A stretch of 64,000 nt of DNA from Helichrysum umbraculigerum (GCA_949592205.1 CATIUR010000003.1:153826759-153890758), one strand, 5' to 3'. Numbered from the stretch's first letter, positions 48,842 to 61,470 are shown. Notes: generated by a model not told the origin, from the sequence alone. Numbers and translations: made by a program.

Positions 48842-49928
48842 ATTAAAGCATACTAATGGTGGATTTATCATATATGGTGGTGGAAATATCACCACCCCTA
48901 ATTTTTGGTGGAGTACAAATCACCACCCTATCCAAACATTTAATTTATTAAATAAATACTCAAATTATACTTGCAAACTGCCCAATTGAATACTCGTTCA
49001 TGTAGCAATTGTTATGGATCATGTTGTTACTATTTATAATATGTGTAGCTACTTTTATATATATGTTTATGTTTATGGGGATTTGCATTTTTTGATTGTT
49101 GAATCAAACGGATCGATAAGGGTGTTAACTGAAAATTATATACATTTGTAATCAATGAAAATTGGGAAAATTCATGTGGGAAATTTATTGCATGAATCCA
49201 TTTAGTGAAGGTAGCATTAGTTTATGTGATACTAAAGGATGCTTAAATGGTGATAAAAATACGAAAGCTACATACTGAGAATTTTAGTTTTTTTTATAAA
49301 GGATCATGTAGGACGTGAAGATGTGAGTTTTAGTACATAAAATGCTCATCTCAATTATTAGACTTCAAGTGCAGCGATGAACGAAAATGTTATTTAAACG
49401 GAAGGGTAATAATATGAGTATTTATTTATTTAATTAGAGGAATGGATATATATGAGAGTTTCATTGGTTTATAGAGATATATATGATATTGTTAGATTTG
49501 GTTGGATATGTATGTAATTGTCATAGTTTTTAGGGATATATATGAAATTTTCCGTTAGTTATATGCCAATTCATAGGCCTTGACTTGATGATTAAGTTAA
49601 GGAGTTTGTAAATAGTTAATTGTGGTGCCAATGGTAATGCATTACGCTGGTGAGATTTATTGTCTGTTACTCGCTTTGTTGATCGTGTTGGTTACTTGGT
49701 TGTCAATTATACATGTATCATTAAAGCTCAAAAATTATGTTCAACAGAACAAAAGAAGTATACCGGCTATCCATATACTCTGTATATTAACTTTTATATT
49801 GTATAATTTTTGTAGTTTCAATGCTAGTTATTCTAATAAATTTTTGTTATTGTAAGTTCGTAACATATTAAGCAAAAGAACTTAGAGAATTCTATAGTTG
49901 ATTATCAGTTATAAACAAGGAGTAATGC

Positions 49929-50085
49929 TATATAGGCCTAATTATATGGACCTACATATAGACCTAAGGATATGATTGGTTGCTTTTTTCTCTCTCTGAA
50001 TCTCATCCAATCAATTTTTTACATCCACTAATCACATTGTTAGGTCTATATTTAGTCCTATTATTTTAGGTCCACCAATCATTTT
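49929..50085. mobile_element. Possible MITE with imperfect inverted ends
   Basis: Left CTACATATAGACCTAAGGAT and right ATTGTTAGGTCTATATTTAG are inverted and imperfect. No clear target duplication. Confidence 0.4.
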
Positions 50086-50094
50086 CCATAAACA

Positions 50095-50215
50095 AGGCTA
50101 CCCAATTCTGTTGATGTGAGATATGGAGAGGTAAGATGTAAACATCATATCTCTATCATATCTCTACTTGAAGGTATATAGACTGCTTTCAAGAAGACAT
50201 TCGATAAATAATTAT
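50095..50215. repeat. Degenerate SINE-like remnant
   Basis: Resembles 45340-45465 (TATGGAGAGGTAAGATGTAA, ACTGCTTTCAAGAAGAC) but strongly decayed. Confidence 0.4.
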
Positions 50216-50319
50216 AATGGAAAATGGCAAAAAATAACGTATATTTAGTCTACACTATCAGTAGTTCAGTATGACGTCTTCTTTTCTTATTTGGGCTGAA
50301 TGATTTTTAAGTGGGCTTA

Positions 50320-52323
50320 TATAACACCCCTCATTTCAATACAGTATGTAAAGGTATTTTACATCGGAAGCGTATATCGAATTACATTATCTATTGGTAA
50401 TATAATTAAACTCGGAATATTTCAAAACATATTACACATAACTGGGTGTTATATAAAATTCAAAACATAACTTTTGGTTATCAAACCAATATCAGAGTTT
50501 ACATTCGGTCAAACATTCCATCCAATTAACAATATTCTTGCCCACCCACTGTATATACACAATAACCTGCAAGAAGGACTGTGGTGGGGTTAGCATAACG
50601 CTAAGTGAATGAAACTATAAGCAATAGTCTAACTTAGCATAACAACTCTGTTCACAGTCAAGTATCGTAATCATACAATGTCACAGAGTATCTAGAGTCC
50701 TTGGGGAAAACCTTCAGCCAAGAACATACAATTCTATTTCAAAGAGATAACATCTCAATACAATAACATAAAATGAGGATCGGTGGCTCCGGAGGTATCA
50801 TAATACCCGGGGATTCCCCCAGAACACTTAGCGTCAATCCGTATGGCCAATACAGAATAGACCGATAGTTTGGTACTAATCACATACGACCTAATTTCCT
50901 ATTAACGGTAAGTATAAGGAAATTCCTGTCGTGATTCAATAGTAACCAAACCCAACTTTCAAGTTGACCTCAAGTCTGATGCCCAAAGGCCAAATATAAC
51001 ATGTGATCACATATTCAATTAGGTCAACTTATCAGACTAAACAGTCTATCAACAGTATTATTACTAACAACCATAATCATAATGGAAAAAATGAACACAG
51101 TAATAATACGTTACTCGTTGTAACCAAACCTGTTACAACTAAATCATACTGAGGTTATAGATCCACTCACCGAATACCTCAGCATTCCACTCAGTAGTCT
51201 AATGTCACCGAGTTCTTCTGTTAATCTGAGAATACAATCAGATAAACAATGAGTTAGTAACTCATTAATAACAATAATCTTATGTTATAATCACATAACA
51301 TATCTGTTTATTTCATTCTCATTTTATCATATTAATCATGATAAATGACAGTCAAATATAAGTTAGTAATGTATTCTATAACCTCTTAACTTATATCTGA
51401 ATGTGTATACCACATATATCAATTCATAATACTAGGAACTTAAACACAAATGTTATTACAATTACAAGTTCCAAATCATGTATTATTAATGTTAATTTAT
51501 CGAGGTCACAACATGTGGTAACAATTAACGTTGAAATCCATCGTTTAAAAACTGAAAGGCTGGACAGGGGCCTCAAGCCGCCGGCTTGCCCTAGAAGCCG
51601 CCGGCTTCCCATCAGTTTCATGCTTACCCGCCGGGTAAGGGAGGTACCCGCCGGGTACTCCCTTCGTCCCCAGCAGACCAGCGTCTGATCAAAACTCAGC
51701 ACCCGAAAAATTTAACCAAAACACCAAATCTCAGTTTCTAACAGTTTTATACAACCAATAACTTCACATAATCATTATGTAACAATTATAACAAGTTTCT
51801 AACATCCAATTTCACATCAATTCATGTTTTTAATCAAAATCAATCAATCCAAAACTTATAAACTATTTGAATCAAACTTACTAATTGAAGTAGCCACAAG
51901 ATGAAGATGATGATGATATTCAGTCTTAATCACAGCTTCACCATTAGATTTCAAGTTTTTGATTTTGGTTTCTTGAGTTCTCAAAGAATTGAAAGGGAAA
52001 GTGAATAACTTTCCTAATAAGGAAAGTGAAATAAATAAGTCGGCTTCAACAAACCGCCTTCACTTATACGGGTATAATTTAATACCCCATCTCAATCTAT
52101 TGTCTGGAACCCGAAAACCATTTGCGAGTCCAAACATTTTATTTTACCGTCAACTTTATTAATTTAAAACAATTAATAATTTACTTGTCACATTGGAATA
52201 TTTGACTCCTATTCCAATTAATTTCAACTAGTTCAACCTATATTATTTCCAAACACATTAAATAATAATTTAAAATTCTAGGAAATAATATTAAACAACT
52301 AGGTCCATTTTGAAGATGTTACA
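50320..52323 (-). mobile_element. Solo Gypsy LTR E
   Basis: 2004 bp, closely related to solo LTR C, with the same termini. Perfect target duplication GCTTA (50315-50319, 52324-52328). No internal region. Confidence 0.93.
51574..51658. repeat. Four perfect CGCCG palindromes with four different arms in LTR E
   Basis: CAAGCCGCCGGCTTG (51574-51588), GAAGCCGCCGGCTTC (51594-51608), CTTACCCGCCGGGTAAG (51623-51639) and GTACCCGCCGGGTAC (51644-51658). All are perfect around the core CGCCG, within 85 bp. Confidence 0.92.
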
Positions 52324-52328
52324 GCTTA

Positions 52329-53110
52329 AGGTATGTTTAAATGGATTGGGGGCATTTTTTAAATAGGAGTGAGGGCATACTAAAAAATATAGGTTAATAT
52401 AGGCTAATAATTTAGAAATAAATGTATATTGGTTAATGTTGGCTCATAAATTGAAGTGACGGTCTCACTATTGACACAGATGTATGAGTTGTTAACCATT
52501 TTGAATAAGAAGTGCTGAGTTGACACAACTGACAGGAAAGTGACCGCGTCACCTATTGAAATTATATGGAAAGGCTCTTCTTCCATTTTTTGTCACCAAA
52601 CATTTTCAAACCACCATTAATCAGAATGATTTAAAAGAACAACCAATAAAATCATATATAATTTCAATTTTCAGATCTAATCCCTTATGCCAAACAATTG
52701 TTTTCATTGCATTCCAAAATTTCATTCCGAAAATCGTAAAACAAAGTTCAGGGGCGGAGCCAAAAAATTCTAGTGGATGGGGCGGAAATTTTTTTTTTTA
52801 TTTATTTTATAGTTTTGTGGGGGTGAAAATTTTAAAATGCCCCTAATTAACAAACACCTCTATAATCCTTTTTGTCATGAATGTTTTTTTTTTTTCTTTG
52901 GACAAATGATGAAATGAAATAGGTGGAGTAATTTTTAAGGGATTGTGTAACATTCTTTTAAACATGAGGGGCTATAAATGTAATATGAAAAAAAAAAACC
53001 TAACAACAGGCGGCAAATATTAAAATTTAAATCAAAATGTTAAACCATATTACTGTTATCCTGTATCTATCCATCCGCTGTCATTTAACCTAACCATAGT
53101 TAGTCTCTCA
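52329..53110. other. Upstream region of alpha-tubulin with a hAT-type repeat remnant
   Basis: CAGGGGCGGAGCC at about 52750 begins a repeat like those at 58803 and 60471 (also TTTTGTGGGGGTGAAAATTT). The other end is not clear. Long T runs at 52790 and 52887. The 3' part should hold the tubulin promoter. Confidence 0.4.
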
Positions 53111-53120
53111 CTCCCACTGC

Positions 53121-53128
53121 TATAAATA
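53121..53128 (+). promoter_or_regulatory. TATA box of alpha-tubulin
   Basis: TATAAATA, 131 bp before the ATG. It leaves about 100 bp of 5' UTR with a usual TATA-to-start spacing. Confidence 0.65.
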
Positions 53129-53258
53129 CTCAAACCCTAGGATTCACAAAACACATCATTTGCATCTGAAGGCGTCTTGATAAACGCCTTTTGATTCTGA
53201 CTGTTTTTTCGCCTAATTTTCAAATTCGATCTTCTTTTAAGTCAATTCATCAGCGAAA

Positions 53259-55521
53259 ATGAGAGAGTGCATCTCAATTCACATCGGTCAGGCCGGTATT
53301 CAAGTCGGAAATGCATGCTGGGAACTCTACTGTCTCGAACACGGCATTCAGGTATATATCGATCTCTCTGTTCGTGTAATTTACGCATTTATATTGTAAA
53401 CCTTATAATTTGTTATAATTCGCCAGATCTGGTTAATCTAAGTGAACTCAGATTTAGATCCGTTGTTTTTATATTAGATCTGCGTGTTCTGACTTTTATT
53501 ATTAATGATCTGATGCGTAATTCTTATATTATGTTTTAAATTCAGTATCTTTTGTGAGAATCATGCATTTTTGTTATGGATCTGCATGTACTGTATTATC
53601 AACTAGTGGATCTGCAGTTTTAGTCAACTTTAAAGTTATAATTTATATCATCTAGTGAAATATTCTCAATTACGTCCAGATTAGGTTCAGTTTCTATTTG
53701 ATCTATCAATTTTTTGCTTTAGGTTAAGATCTCGGTAGATTAATATTTCTATGACTTGATAACTTTTTTAACTAAATGCTATCAGTCTGATATTGGTGTA
53801 ATGACAATAAATAATAACAGTCAATAAATTAGCAAGAACGATGTATTGTTAATTGGTAACTTTCTTTTGAAATTTGTTGGCTTGTGTTGTTAAAAGCTTT
53901 GTTACTACCTACAACATAGGATTTGATGGTATATTGTATGAGATGTGATTCTTACAAGACTTATTTTGATGATTATATTTCACAGTTTTATTCTCTTAAT
54001 GCATACTCTTTAGTCCTTGTTGTATGGCTGTATGCATCAGTGACTTGTGTAACAGTCACTACCATTACCTTTAACTGGTGTTTATTACAAATTAAAAACC
54101 TTTTAGTTCAAGCATTTATGCTAATGTTGGATGCTTCACTGATATTTTCATGTGATTTTGCAGCCTGATGGTCAGATGCCAAGTGACAAGACAGTCGGAG
54201 GAGGTGATGATGCATTCAACACCTTTTTTAGTGAAACTGGTGCTGGAAAGCACGTCCCTCGTGCTGTCTTTGTTGATCTTGAGCCAACTGTTATTGATGA
54301 AGTGCGGACTGGTACTTATCGCCAGCTGTTCCATCCTGAACAGTTGATCAGTGGCAAAGAAGATGCTGCTAACAATTTTGCCCGTGGTCATTACACAATT
54401 GGGAAAGAAATTGTTGACCTGTGCTTGGACCGTATTAGAAAGCTTGCTGACAACTGTACTGGTCTCCAGGGTTTCCTTGTTTTTAACGCTGTTGGTGGAG
54501 GTACTGGTTCTGGTTTGGGTTCCCTGCTTTTGGAACGATTGTCGGTTGACTATGGAAAGAAATCCAAGCTTGGGTTCACTGTCTACCCATCTCCACAGGT
54601 TTCAACATCTGTTGTTGAGCCCTACAACAGTGTCCTTTCAACCCACTCTCTCTTGGAACACACCGATGTTGCCATTCTTCTTGACAATGAAGCCATTTAT
54701 GATATCTGCAGGCGATCACTTGATATTGAACGTCCTACCTACACCAACCTCAATCGCCTTGTCTCTCAGGTAAAAAGAAAGCTCACCTGGACACAGTTTG
54801 AAATTTTGAATTATTTCAGTTGTCTTTGTTTTCTCTGGTTAATTAACACGTGTTGTGTGTTATACAGGTTATTTCATCCTTGACTGCATCTTTGAGGTTT
54901 GATGGTGCATTGAACGTTGATGTGACTGAATTCCAAACCAACTTGGTTCCATACCCAAGGATCCACTTCATGCTTTCCTCGTATGCTCCAGTTATCTCAG
55001 CTGAGAAGGCATACCACGAGCAACTATCTGTTGCTGAGATCACAAACAGTGCCTTTGAGCCATCTTCCATGATGGCTAAGTGTGATCCCCGTCATGGCAA
55101 GTACATGGCTTGCTGTCTTATGTATCGTGGTGATGTTGTCCCCAAGGATGTGAATGCTGCAGTTGCTACCATCAAGACCAAGAGGACCATCCAGTTTGTT
55201 GATTGGTGTCCTACTGGTTTCAAGTGCGGTATTAACTACCAACCACCAACTGTGGTGCCTGGAGGAGATTTGGCTAAGGTGCAGAGGGCTGTTTGCATGA
55301 TCTCCAACTCGACTAGTGTGGCTGAGGTGTTCTCCCGCATTGACCACAAGTTTGACTTGATGTATGCTAAGCGTGCTTTTGTGCATTGGTATGTGGGTGA
55401 GGGTATGGAGGAAGGTGAATTCTCTGAAGCTCGTGAGGATCTTGCTGCTTTGGAGAAGGATTACGAGGAGGTTGGTGCTGAAGGTGCTGAGGATGAGGGT
55501 GATGAAGGAGATGAGTACTAG
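53259..55521 (+). CDS. TUA: Alpha-tubulin, 3 exons, 450 aa
   Basis: Exons 53259-53351, 54164-54769 and 54868-55521 join in phase 0 with GT..AG introns to exactly 450 residues, the family length. N-terminus MREC (tubulin autoregulation site), Lys40 (MPSDKTVGG, acetylation site), GTP-binding signature GGGTGSG, catalytic Glu254 (DVTEFQ) and acidic tail ending EGDEGDEY with C-terminal Tyr for detyrosination. It pairs with beta-tubulin to build microtubules. Introns of 812 and 98 bp. No damage is seen; GC is higher than in the flanks. The gene sits alone between a solo LTR and a transposon-rich stretch. Confidence 0.98.
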
Positions 55522-56240
55522 ACAGACATGGGTTGTTGCCTTGTGTTTTGTGTATGATTTGTGTGTGGATTGTGATGGATGTTTTCTGTGTTTCCCATGT
55601 GTGTGTGTGTTTGTTGTGGCGATGTGACCAAATAATATGACTATTGGCATGTGATGTGTTTCAAAGTTTGTTCTAATATCTGATGTTGATGTTTGCTTGT
55701 ACAAGTACTCGTGCTATGCTGCTCGTAGTTTTACATCTCAATATGTGCCTCTAATAATATCAACAATATAATTGCACAATAGGCAGCTTCTTTATAACTG
55801 CATAACCTTAAATTTAAGGTAAGATTTATTGGTGAGAATGATGATAGTCTATGAGCGAGTTTTTTATGGGACGTTGTTGTACGGTCACTTGTATAGATTT
55901 GTTATTGGTTCAAGACAGTCATCAATGAGACTTCAATTCACTAGAAATAAAACTTCAATTACCAGACACAAATATGTTAGTTTGAATGGTTTCATACTTG
56001 CATGCCGCTTTTGGGGACATGAAATTCTACTACAAATATTTAGAATTCTTTCTATCAAATTGTTTTCACATGTTTTGTTTTACACTATCAGTCATGTTAA
56101 TAAACTTTTAACATATTTTAAGCAACAAGTAACATAAACTAAATTTTAACCGAAAGAATATTTATAATTATCTATAACGAATATGATATGATTGCGAAGT
56201 TACAACTTACAAATTACGAACTTTGATTGTGAAGTTACAA
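55522..56240. other. Alpha-tubulin 3' UTR and flank
   Basis: A TG-rich 3' UTR stretch (GTGTGTGTGTGTTTG near 55600) and AATAATATG near 55631 as a possible near-upstream element. No other gene. Confidence 0.5.
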
Positions 56241-56248
56241 CTTACAAC

Positions 56249-56595
56249 TAGTGGTGAACAAAACCGGGTTTTGACCCTACCCGACCTGAAAACCCGAACC
56301 GGGTTTTGGTCAAAGGGGGAAACCGGGTTTTGACCAACCCGACCCGGGTTTTTTCCGGGTTTCAACCGGGTTTTTGACCGGGTTAAAACCGGTTTTTTCG
56401 GGTTTTCAACCGGGTTTTTGACCGGTTTTCCAACCCGACACTATTTCAACCCGATTTCGAATTCTAAAAACCCAACCCGGTTATGTACCCGGCGGGTACT
56501 CCCAAAACCCGAACGGGGTAGGGTCATACCCGGGTACAACCGGGTAGGGTTTTCGGGTTTTAATCGGGTAGGGCCAGTTTTTTTGTGCACCCCTA
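56249..56595. mobile_element. hAT-like MITE made of ACCGGGTTTT repeats
   Basis: Perfect 8-bp duplication CTTACAAC (56241-56248, 56596-56603). Ends TAGTGGTGAACAAAA and, inverted, TAGGGGTGCACAAAA. Most of the interior is variants of AACCGGGTTTTTGACCGGG in both orientations. Confidence 0.85.
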
Positions 56596-56603
56596 CTTAC
56601 AAC

Positions 56604-57753
56604 TATAAACTTAACATAAATTACCATCACATTGCTTCTGGCTATTTTGCTCGTCAATATTCATGGATCAATGGCCCAAGTTGTTGCTGTTCTGCATATT
56701 GGGCCTATTTTCGAACTATAATTATGATAGCCCAAATTATCAGATTTTTCATATAGAAATTTAACCAACATGGAAAAACACTTTTTTTTCTTTTTTTCTT
56801 TTCTATAGAGATTGACATAACAAACAAGAATGATAACACCTTGAAAATAAAATGTTATAGATCTTCTACTTCATGAGTTATTATTAATCTACAATTTAAC
56901 GAGCAATTAAAACGTTCCGCATATCAAGCTTTGGCTCAATTCCAAGCAAGTTCACCAGATCCTGCTCTGTGCAGGAGGCTTTATGCATCAAATATTATGA
57001 GCAACTTAGACTTTGGATGATGATAACACGGATTTATAAAAAAGTAGTTTAAATTTGAAATTTCAACATACTACATCCGAATCTATACAATCGTTCAGTT
57101 ACATATAAACTTACAAAATTTAAAAACATTACATATAGTGATATAGAACATGTGTTATGAACGACAATAAATTAGTAGGACTAATTCTCATCCTGTGGAT
57201 AAAAAATATGCAACAAGAACCAAAGAGCAGACAAGTAAGTCGTTACGTTACCTGTTTGTAGAAACTCGGTTTCTTGTACTCGTACTAAAGGGAGAACACA
57301 CAAACGTTTGAGTCCCTACATATATGCTTTTGTATTTTGCAGTATTTCCATTTTTAGTATTCAATATTAATGTATGAGTCAACTATATGTTACACTATAA
57401 ATCTATAATTCCCTTTTCAAGAAAGGAATTGTAAACACAATTCATGGCATCTTTTTTCATAGATTACTTGAAGTCTAGTCTAGTCTAGTATATAATAATC
57501 GGTTTCGAGGAGAAGGAAATTTAAGGAGAAAAGAGGGAGAAACAATTTGTCATTTTTTTGTTACTAAGATTTAGATTTTTATTACCTGTAACTTTCGAAT
57601 CATAGAAATAGAAGATTAAATCTTATTAATATAATATTGAACCAAAGCAATAAAATGTAGGATTAAAGTAACAAATATAAATCTTAGTAATAAAAGAATG
57701 AATCGTATTATTTCTTCTTCTCTCCCTAAATTTTCTTCTTTTTTATCCTCCTA

Positions 57754-57785
<32 letters not shown>
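56604..57785. other. No recognisable feature
   Basis: AT-rich DNA with a short (TA)n run near 57755-57785. No gene seen. Confidence 0.5.
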
Positions 57786-58313
57786 GGGAGGGTTCAAGAG
57801 GGAAACATTTTTTTGGGGGAAGGTTAGAAGTGTAATATTCATCACGGGGCATCTTAACTTTGTCAATACAAATATCAAAGAAAAAATTAATTTTACTCGT
57901 ATATAGTAATCAAAATCGATGCTATAAAGTATATTCACAGATGAAATTCAATTTTAAGTCATAACATTAGTTTATGAATGTTTATTTAATAAAACGTTAA
58001 TATTCATCGTGGTGAATGTTAACTTAACATAAATAACAAAAAATAAAATTTAACATTCATCGTGATGAATGTTAAGTTAACATTTACCACGACGAATATT
58101 AACGATTTTGGATATAAAATTTATCAATTGATGTTATAGCCTACAAAAAGAATTTATCAAGGAAACTTAACATTTATAGCATCGATTCTGATCAACATTT
58201 ATTAATTTTCACTTTTAATATTTGACAAATGTATTGACAAAGTTAATATATTTCAGTGATGAATATTACACTTCCTCCTTCCCCCCAAAAAAGAGCTTCC
58301 CTGGATCCTCCCG
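57786..58313. mobile_element. MITE with inverted ends and ATTCATCGTGATGAAT palindromes
   Basis: Ends GGGAGGGTTCAAGAGGGAA and, inverted, GGGAGGATCCAGGGAA, with GTGTAATATTCATCAC near each end. Flanked by TATATA on both sides. The interior repeats TTCATCGTGATGAA-type dyads at least five times. Confidence 0.7.
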
Positions 58314-58326
58314 GTATATAAATATA

Positions 58327-59688
58327 CTAGTTTTTATGCCCGTGCGATGCACGGCTAATAATTATAGGAAGATGAAAAAGATTGGGGGTACGTACTTATA
58401 TATTCAAGTATACATAAATAACTAAACTAAGTAACCTACGTATTGATATATTACAGTTTAGAAGGAATGTAGACCCTAACACTATACAAACTACATGATG
58501 TCTGGTTCATCGAAGTGATTCTACAAATTAATAATGAGTGATAATGATCAACACCTTAATATTATCAAATACCGAACTTTCATGAAATGACATATCAAAA
58601 CCCGTATTAGTTTTTTTAACTTGTTCGATGCACGGGATGATTAATATTCAACAATTCTGGATATTAATTTGCAAAAATAATTTATCTTATATAAACAACA
58701 CAAAACAACAATGAGCATATTGATAAACCACGTGAATGATGAGTAAACTATATAATTAATCAAAATAAAGAACTTTATATATAAAAAAATATTAAATTAG
58801 AAGCAGGGGCGGAGCTTTAAATTAAAATTGAGGAGGGCTTAAAAGTTATTATTAAATAAAAACATAAACATTACATCGAAACAACATAAACGTACAATCA
58901 TCCTAATGTAAAAGAGATATTAAAAGTGAAAAATAGTTTGAATGTACACAAAACTTCGTATCATATGATTTATTAATAAAAATCAGATTTAAGCACTTCC
59001 AATAAGTGTAGATTAAATTAAATAGAAAGTTGCATATTTTTTTTAATTCGAACATTAAATTAAATGTATCATCCTTTCTTTTAGAGAAAAAAATGTTTGG
59101 TATACAAAAGCTTTATCAAAGAAATTAAATTAGTTTGATGCTAAAATACGTGATTATTTGTAGAACATTTATATATTTGGACTTTCCTATGATATGATTT
59201 TATCTACATATTCAAGATTAGGGTCCAAGTAGAAAATTATTACTCGTATTATTTTAAGGGGCTAACATAAGTGTTAGATACTACTTCATGGGTATAAAAT
59301 GAAAAAAGATGACAAATAATCACCTATGTAGAGGGTAATAAGATCGTAATGCATATAAATCTTTAATTTTTGAAGGAATTATTAATTATATATAGAAATA
59401 TATATTAGGAATAGATATCAAGCGAAACATAAACACCTATTATTTAATTAATTAATAGGTTGAAATTACATTTTATTTAATTTATTTTTTGAAATCTACG
59501 TGTTATAAATTTTTTTTTAAGAGTTTAATAGCTAAAAAATAGGTGGGTATAGAATTTTTTCAATTTGAATGACACATAGGAATATTTAGGAAGCTAAGGT
59601 GATGACATCTAGGATTTTTGCTTAGTTGTCAAAAGAATAAATATGACACGTAGGAAATAAGCTATCCTCTATTACTTATATAGGTAGA
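58327..59688 (-). mobile_element. Short non-autonomous Helitron
   Basis: On the minus strand 5' TCTACCTATATAAGTAATAG (59688 leftwards), 3' CTAG (58330-58327) after the hairpin CCGTGC-ATC-GCACGG. A on one side and T on the other, no duplication. The interior includes a remnant of the CAGGGGCGGAGC repeat (about 58803). No ORF. Confidence 0.75.
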
Positions 59689-60462
59689 TATATATAAACA
59701 AATGATTCGTATATATGTAGAGTCAATGAGTCAAGCACTGAGTTTACTTTGCATACCTTTATTAGAAAATGAGTATGTCTTTATCTTTTTATCCCTAGCT
59801 TTAATGAAAAAATGGGAAACCTCATTGTCATGTGTAACATGACGGTTCATCAAGAAAGCGATTTGTCACCATATAACACATTTTTTCCTAAAATGTTGAT
59901 ATTGATACAACACGTACAGGTGCATTTTCATGTTTATGTTTGTTCGTTATTAGAAGAATTTAATGTGTTTATATCAGCCACTTTAAGACTTTGTGTATGA
60001 AGTTGGTAAGAAATGATCGACGTATATACGATTTTATTCCTACAAAAGGTACGTATATAATTAATAATAATACGGAGTAATAGACAAACTAATTTAGCTA
60101 GAAGACTAAAGAAATACTACAAAAATCATTGTAAGATTTCGTATTATATCAATGTGAAAGCAAGTGATCAAAAGAGGCACCGATTGTTAAGACGTACATG
60201 CATGTTTTTTAGGTTTTGGGCTACCTTTTGGTGATATGATGTATGTATGTAGTAGGTAGTATTGGAGGAATTATCTGATTGCTGTTATATATTCAACTAA
60301 TCGTCACACAAGATTATTTTAATTTTCTTATGCATGATACAGTCGCTTACATGTTGAATGTGCAACATGATGTACACAAGGACTGTAGACTATAGTATAT
60401 ACTGTATTTGGTTGTGTAGTTATAGCAACATATATATAGCCTTATGATAAATATTACTCTTC
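59689..60462. other. No recognisable feature
   Basis: AT-rich; only short unsupported frames. Confidence 0.5.
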
Positions 60463-60470
60463 GATGTCAG

Positions 60471-60632
60471 CACGGGCGGAGCTAGGAACTGTACATGGAG
60501 GGGTCAAAAATAAAATTATGTTGTGCTTCTTTATAGTTTTGAGGGAGCAAAATTTTAAAATCGTCATTAATACCTTAAATTATTTTATTTTTTTACGTAA
60601 TTTCAAAATTTTTGTGGGACAGCCCGCCCCTG
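60471..60632. mobile_element. hAT-type MITE, 162 bp
   Basis: CACGGGCGGAGCT at the left and AGCCCGCCCCTG at the right are inverted. Flanks GATGTCAG and AATGTTAG match at 6 of 8, an aged 8-bp duplication. Confidence 0.65.
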
Positions 60633-60716
60633 AATGTTAGTACTTGCTAGTTGCTACTTAATGCACTTAATAAGTGCATTAATAAGAAACACATGTCTAA
60701 TGTCTTAATAATCTGT

Positions 60717-61139
60717 GGGTGTGTTTGGCACCAACAATTTAAGGGATTATGGGGGATTCTAAAGGATTGAGATTCTAATTTTAAGAATCTCAATCCTTTA
60801 AAAAATCACAATCTTTGTTTGGCACACATAAGAGCTTAGGGATTCTTCCAAAAATAATCCCTAAAATTAGAATCCCTTGAAAGTAGATTATTTAAGAATC
60901 CCCATCCACTAATTATAAAATTACTATATTGCCCTTCTTTTAGTTATTAAAAAACTAAGATTTTGAACATTTATGTCATTTTACGTTAATAAGCTCCATC
61001 TCCATCTACTTTGCCAAACACTTTTAAAGTTTAAAATCTCCAGCTCCATTCCTAAACAAAAACTCCAGCTCCAGCTTTAAGCTTCCATCTCCAGCTCCAG
61101 CTACATCTCCATCTCCAGCCAGTTTTGCCAAACACACCC
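60717..61139. mobile_element. MITE with GGGTGTGTTTGGCA ends
   Basis: GGGTGTGTTTGGCA at the left and its inverted form TGCCAAACACACCC at the right. The interior has an inner palindrome (AGGATTGAGATTCT / AGAATCTCAATCCT). No clear target duplication. Confidence 0.65.
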
Positions 61140-61230
61140 TATAAGTCAAAACCATTTAAGTTTTAGATGATGTTTAATGTATTTAAAAATTAATGACACA
61201 TCAACTAATTAATTATGACAAAGACTAGTA

Positions 61231-61470
61231 CTCCCTCAGTCACAAAATAAGTGTCATGTTTCAGTTTTCACGTAATTTAAAAAATTAGATTGTCTAGTAA
61301 TGAAGGTGACACTAAACTCTTACTTTTTGCACATACTCTCATGTATCAATTTTAAGAAAATGTATATTGAGGGTAAAATGGTAAAGTTAATATACTATTT
61401 TTGAAAGTGGATACTTGTTTTGGGACAAATTAAAATGAAAAGGTGAACACTTATTTTGGAACGAAAGGAG
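61231..61470. mobile_element. Stowaway-like MITE, 240 bp
   Basis: CTCCCTCAGTCACAAAATAA at the left against the inverted ACACTTATTTTGGAACGAAA GGAG at the right, flanked by TA on both sides (61229-61230, 61471-61472). Confidence 0.8.

Larger units (their letters stand above)
43403..48842 (-). mobile_element. Helitron, minus strand, non-autonomous, 5440 bp
   Basis: 5' end on the minus strand TCTATATTATATAGTAAAGG (48842 leftwards), 3' end CTAG (43406-43403) preceded by an 8-bp stem hairpin ACCCGTGT-TTT-ACACGGGT. Inserted between A and T with no target duplication, the Helitron rule. It splits the second copy of the 85-bp block of the surrounding Mutator-like element. No Rep/helicase is seen, so it is non-autonomous. 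The 5' part is a four-copy tandem array. Confidence 0.88.
43023..49554. mobile_element. Mutator-like DNA transposon (non-autonomous) with a Helitron inside
   Basis: Perfect 9-bp duplication TTAGTTATA (43014-43022, 49555-49563), the length typical of Mutator elements. Terminal inverted repeats of about 110 bp: 43023-43135 against 49440-49554 (left GGGATAATTTCATATGTATC; right end, reverse-complemented, CGGAAAATTTCATATATATC). Without the Helitron it is about 1.1 kb with no transposase. Its interior holds two near-identical copies of an about 85-bp block (TACTAATGGTGGATTTATCA). Confidence 0.88.

Noticed and set aside
54116..55704. Long minus-strand frames (91 and 226 aa)
   Set aside because: Shadows of the alpha-tubulin exons.
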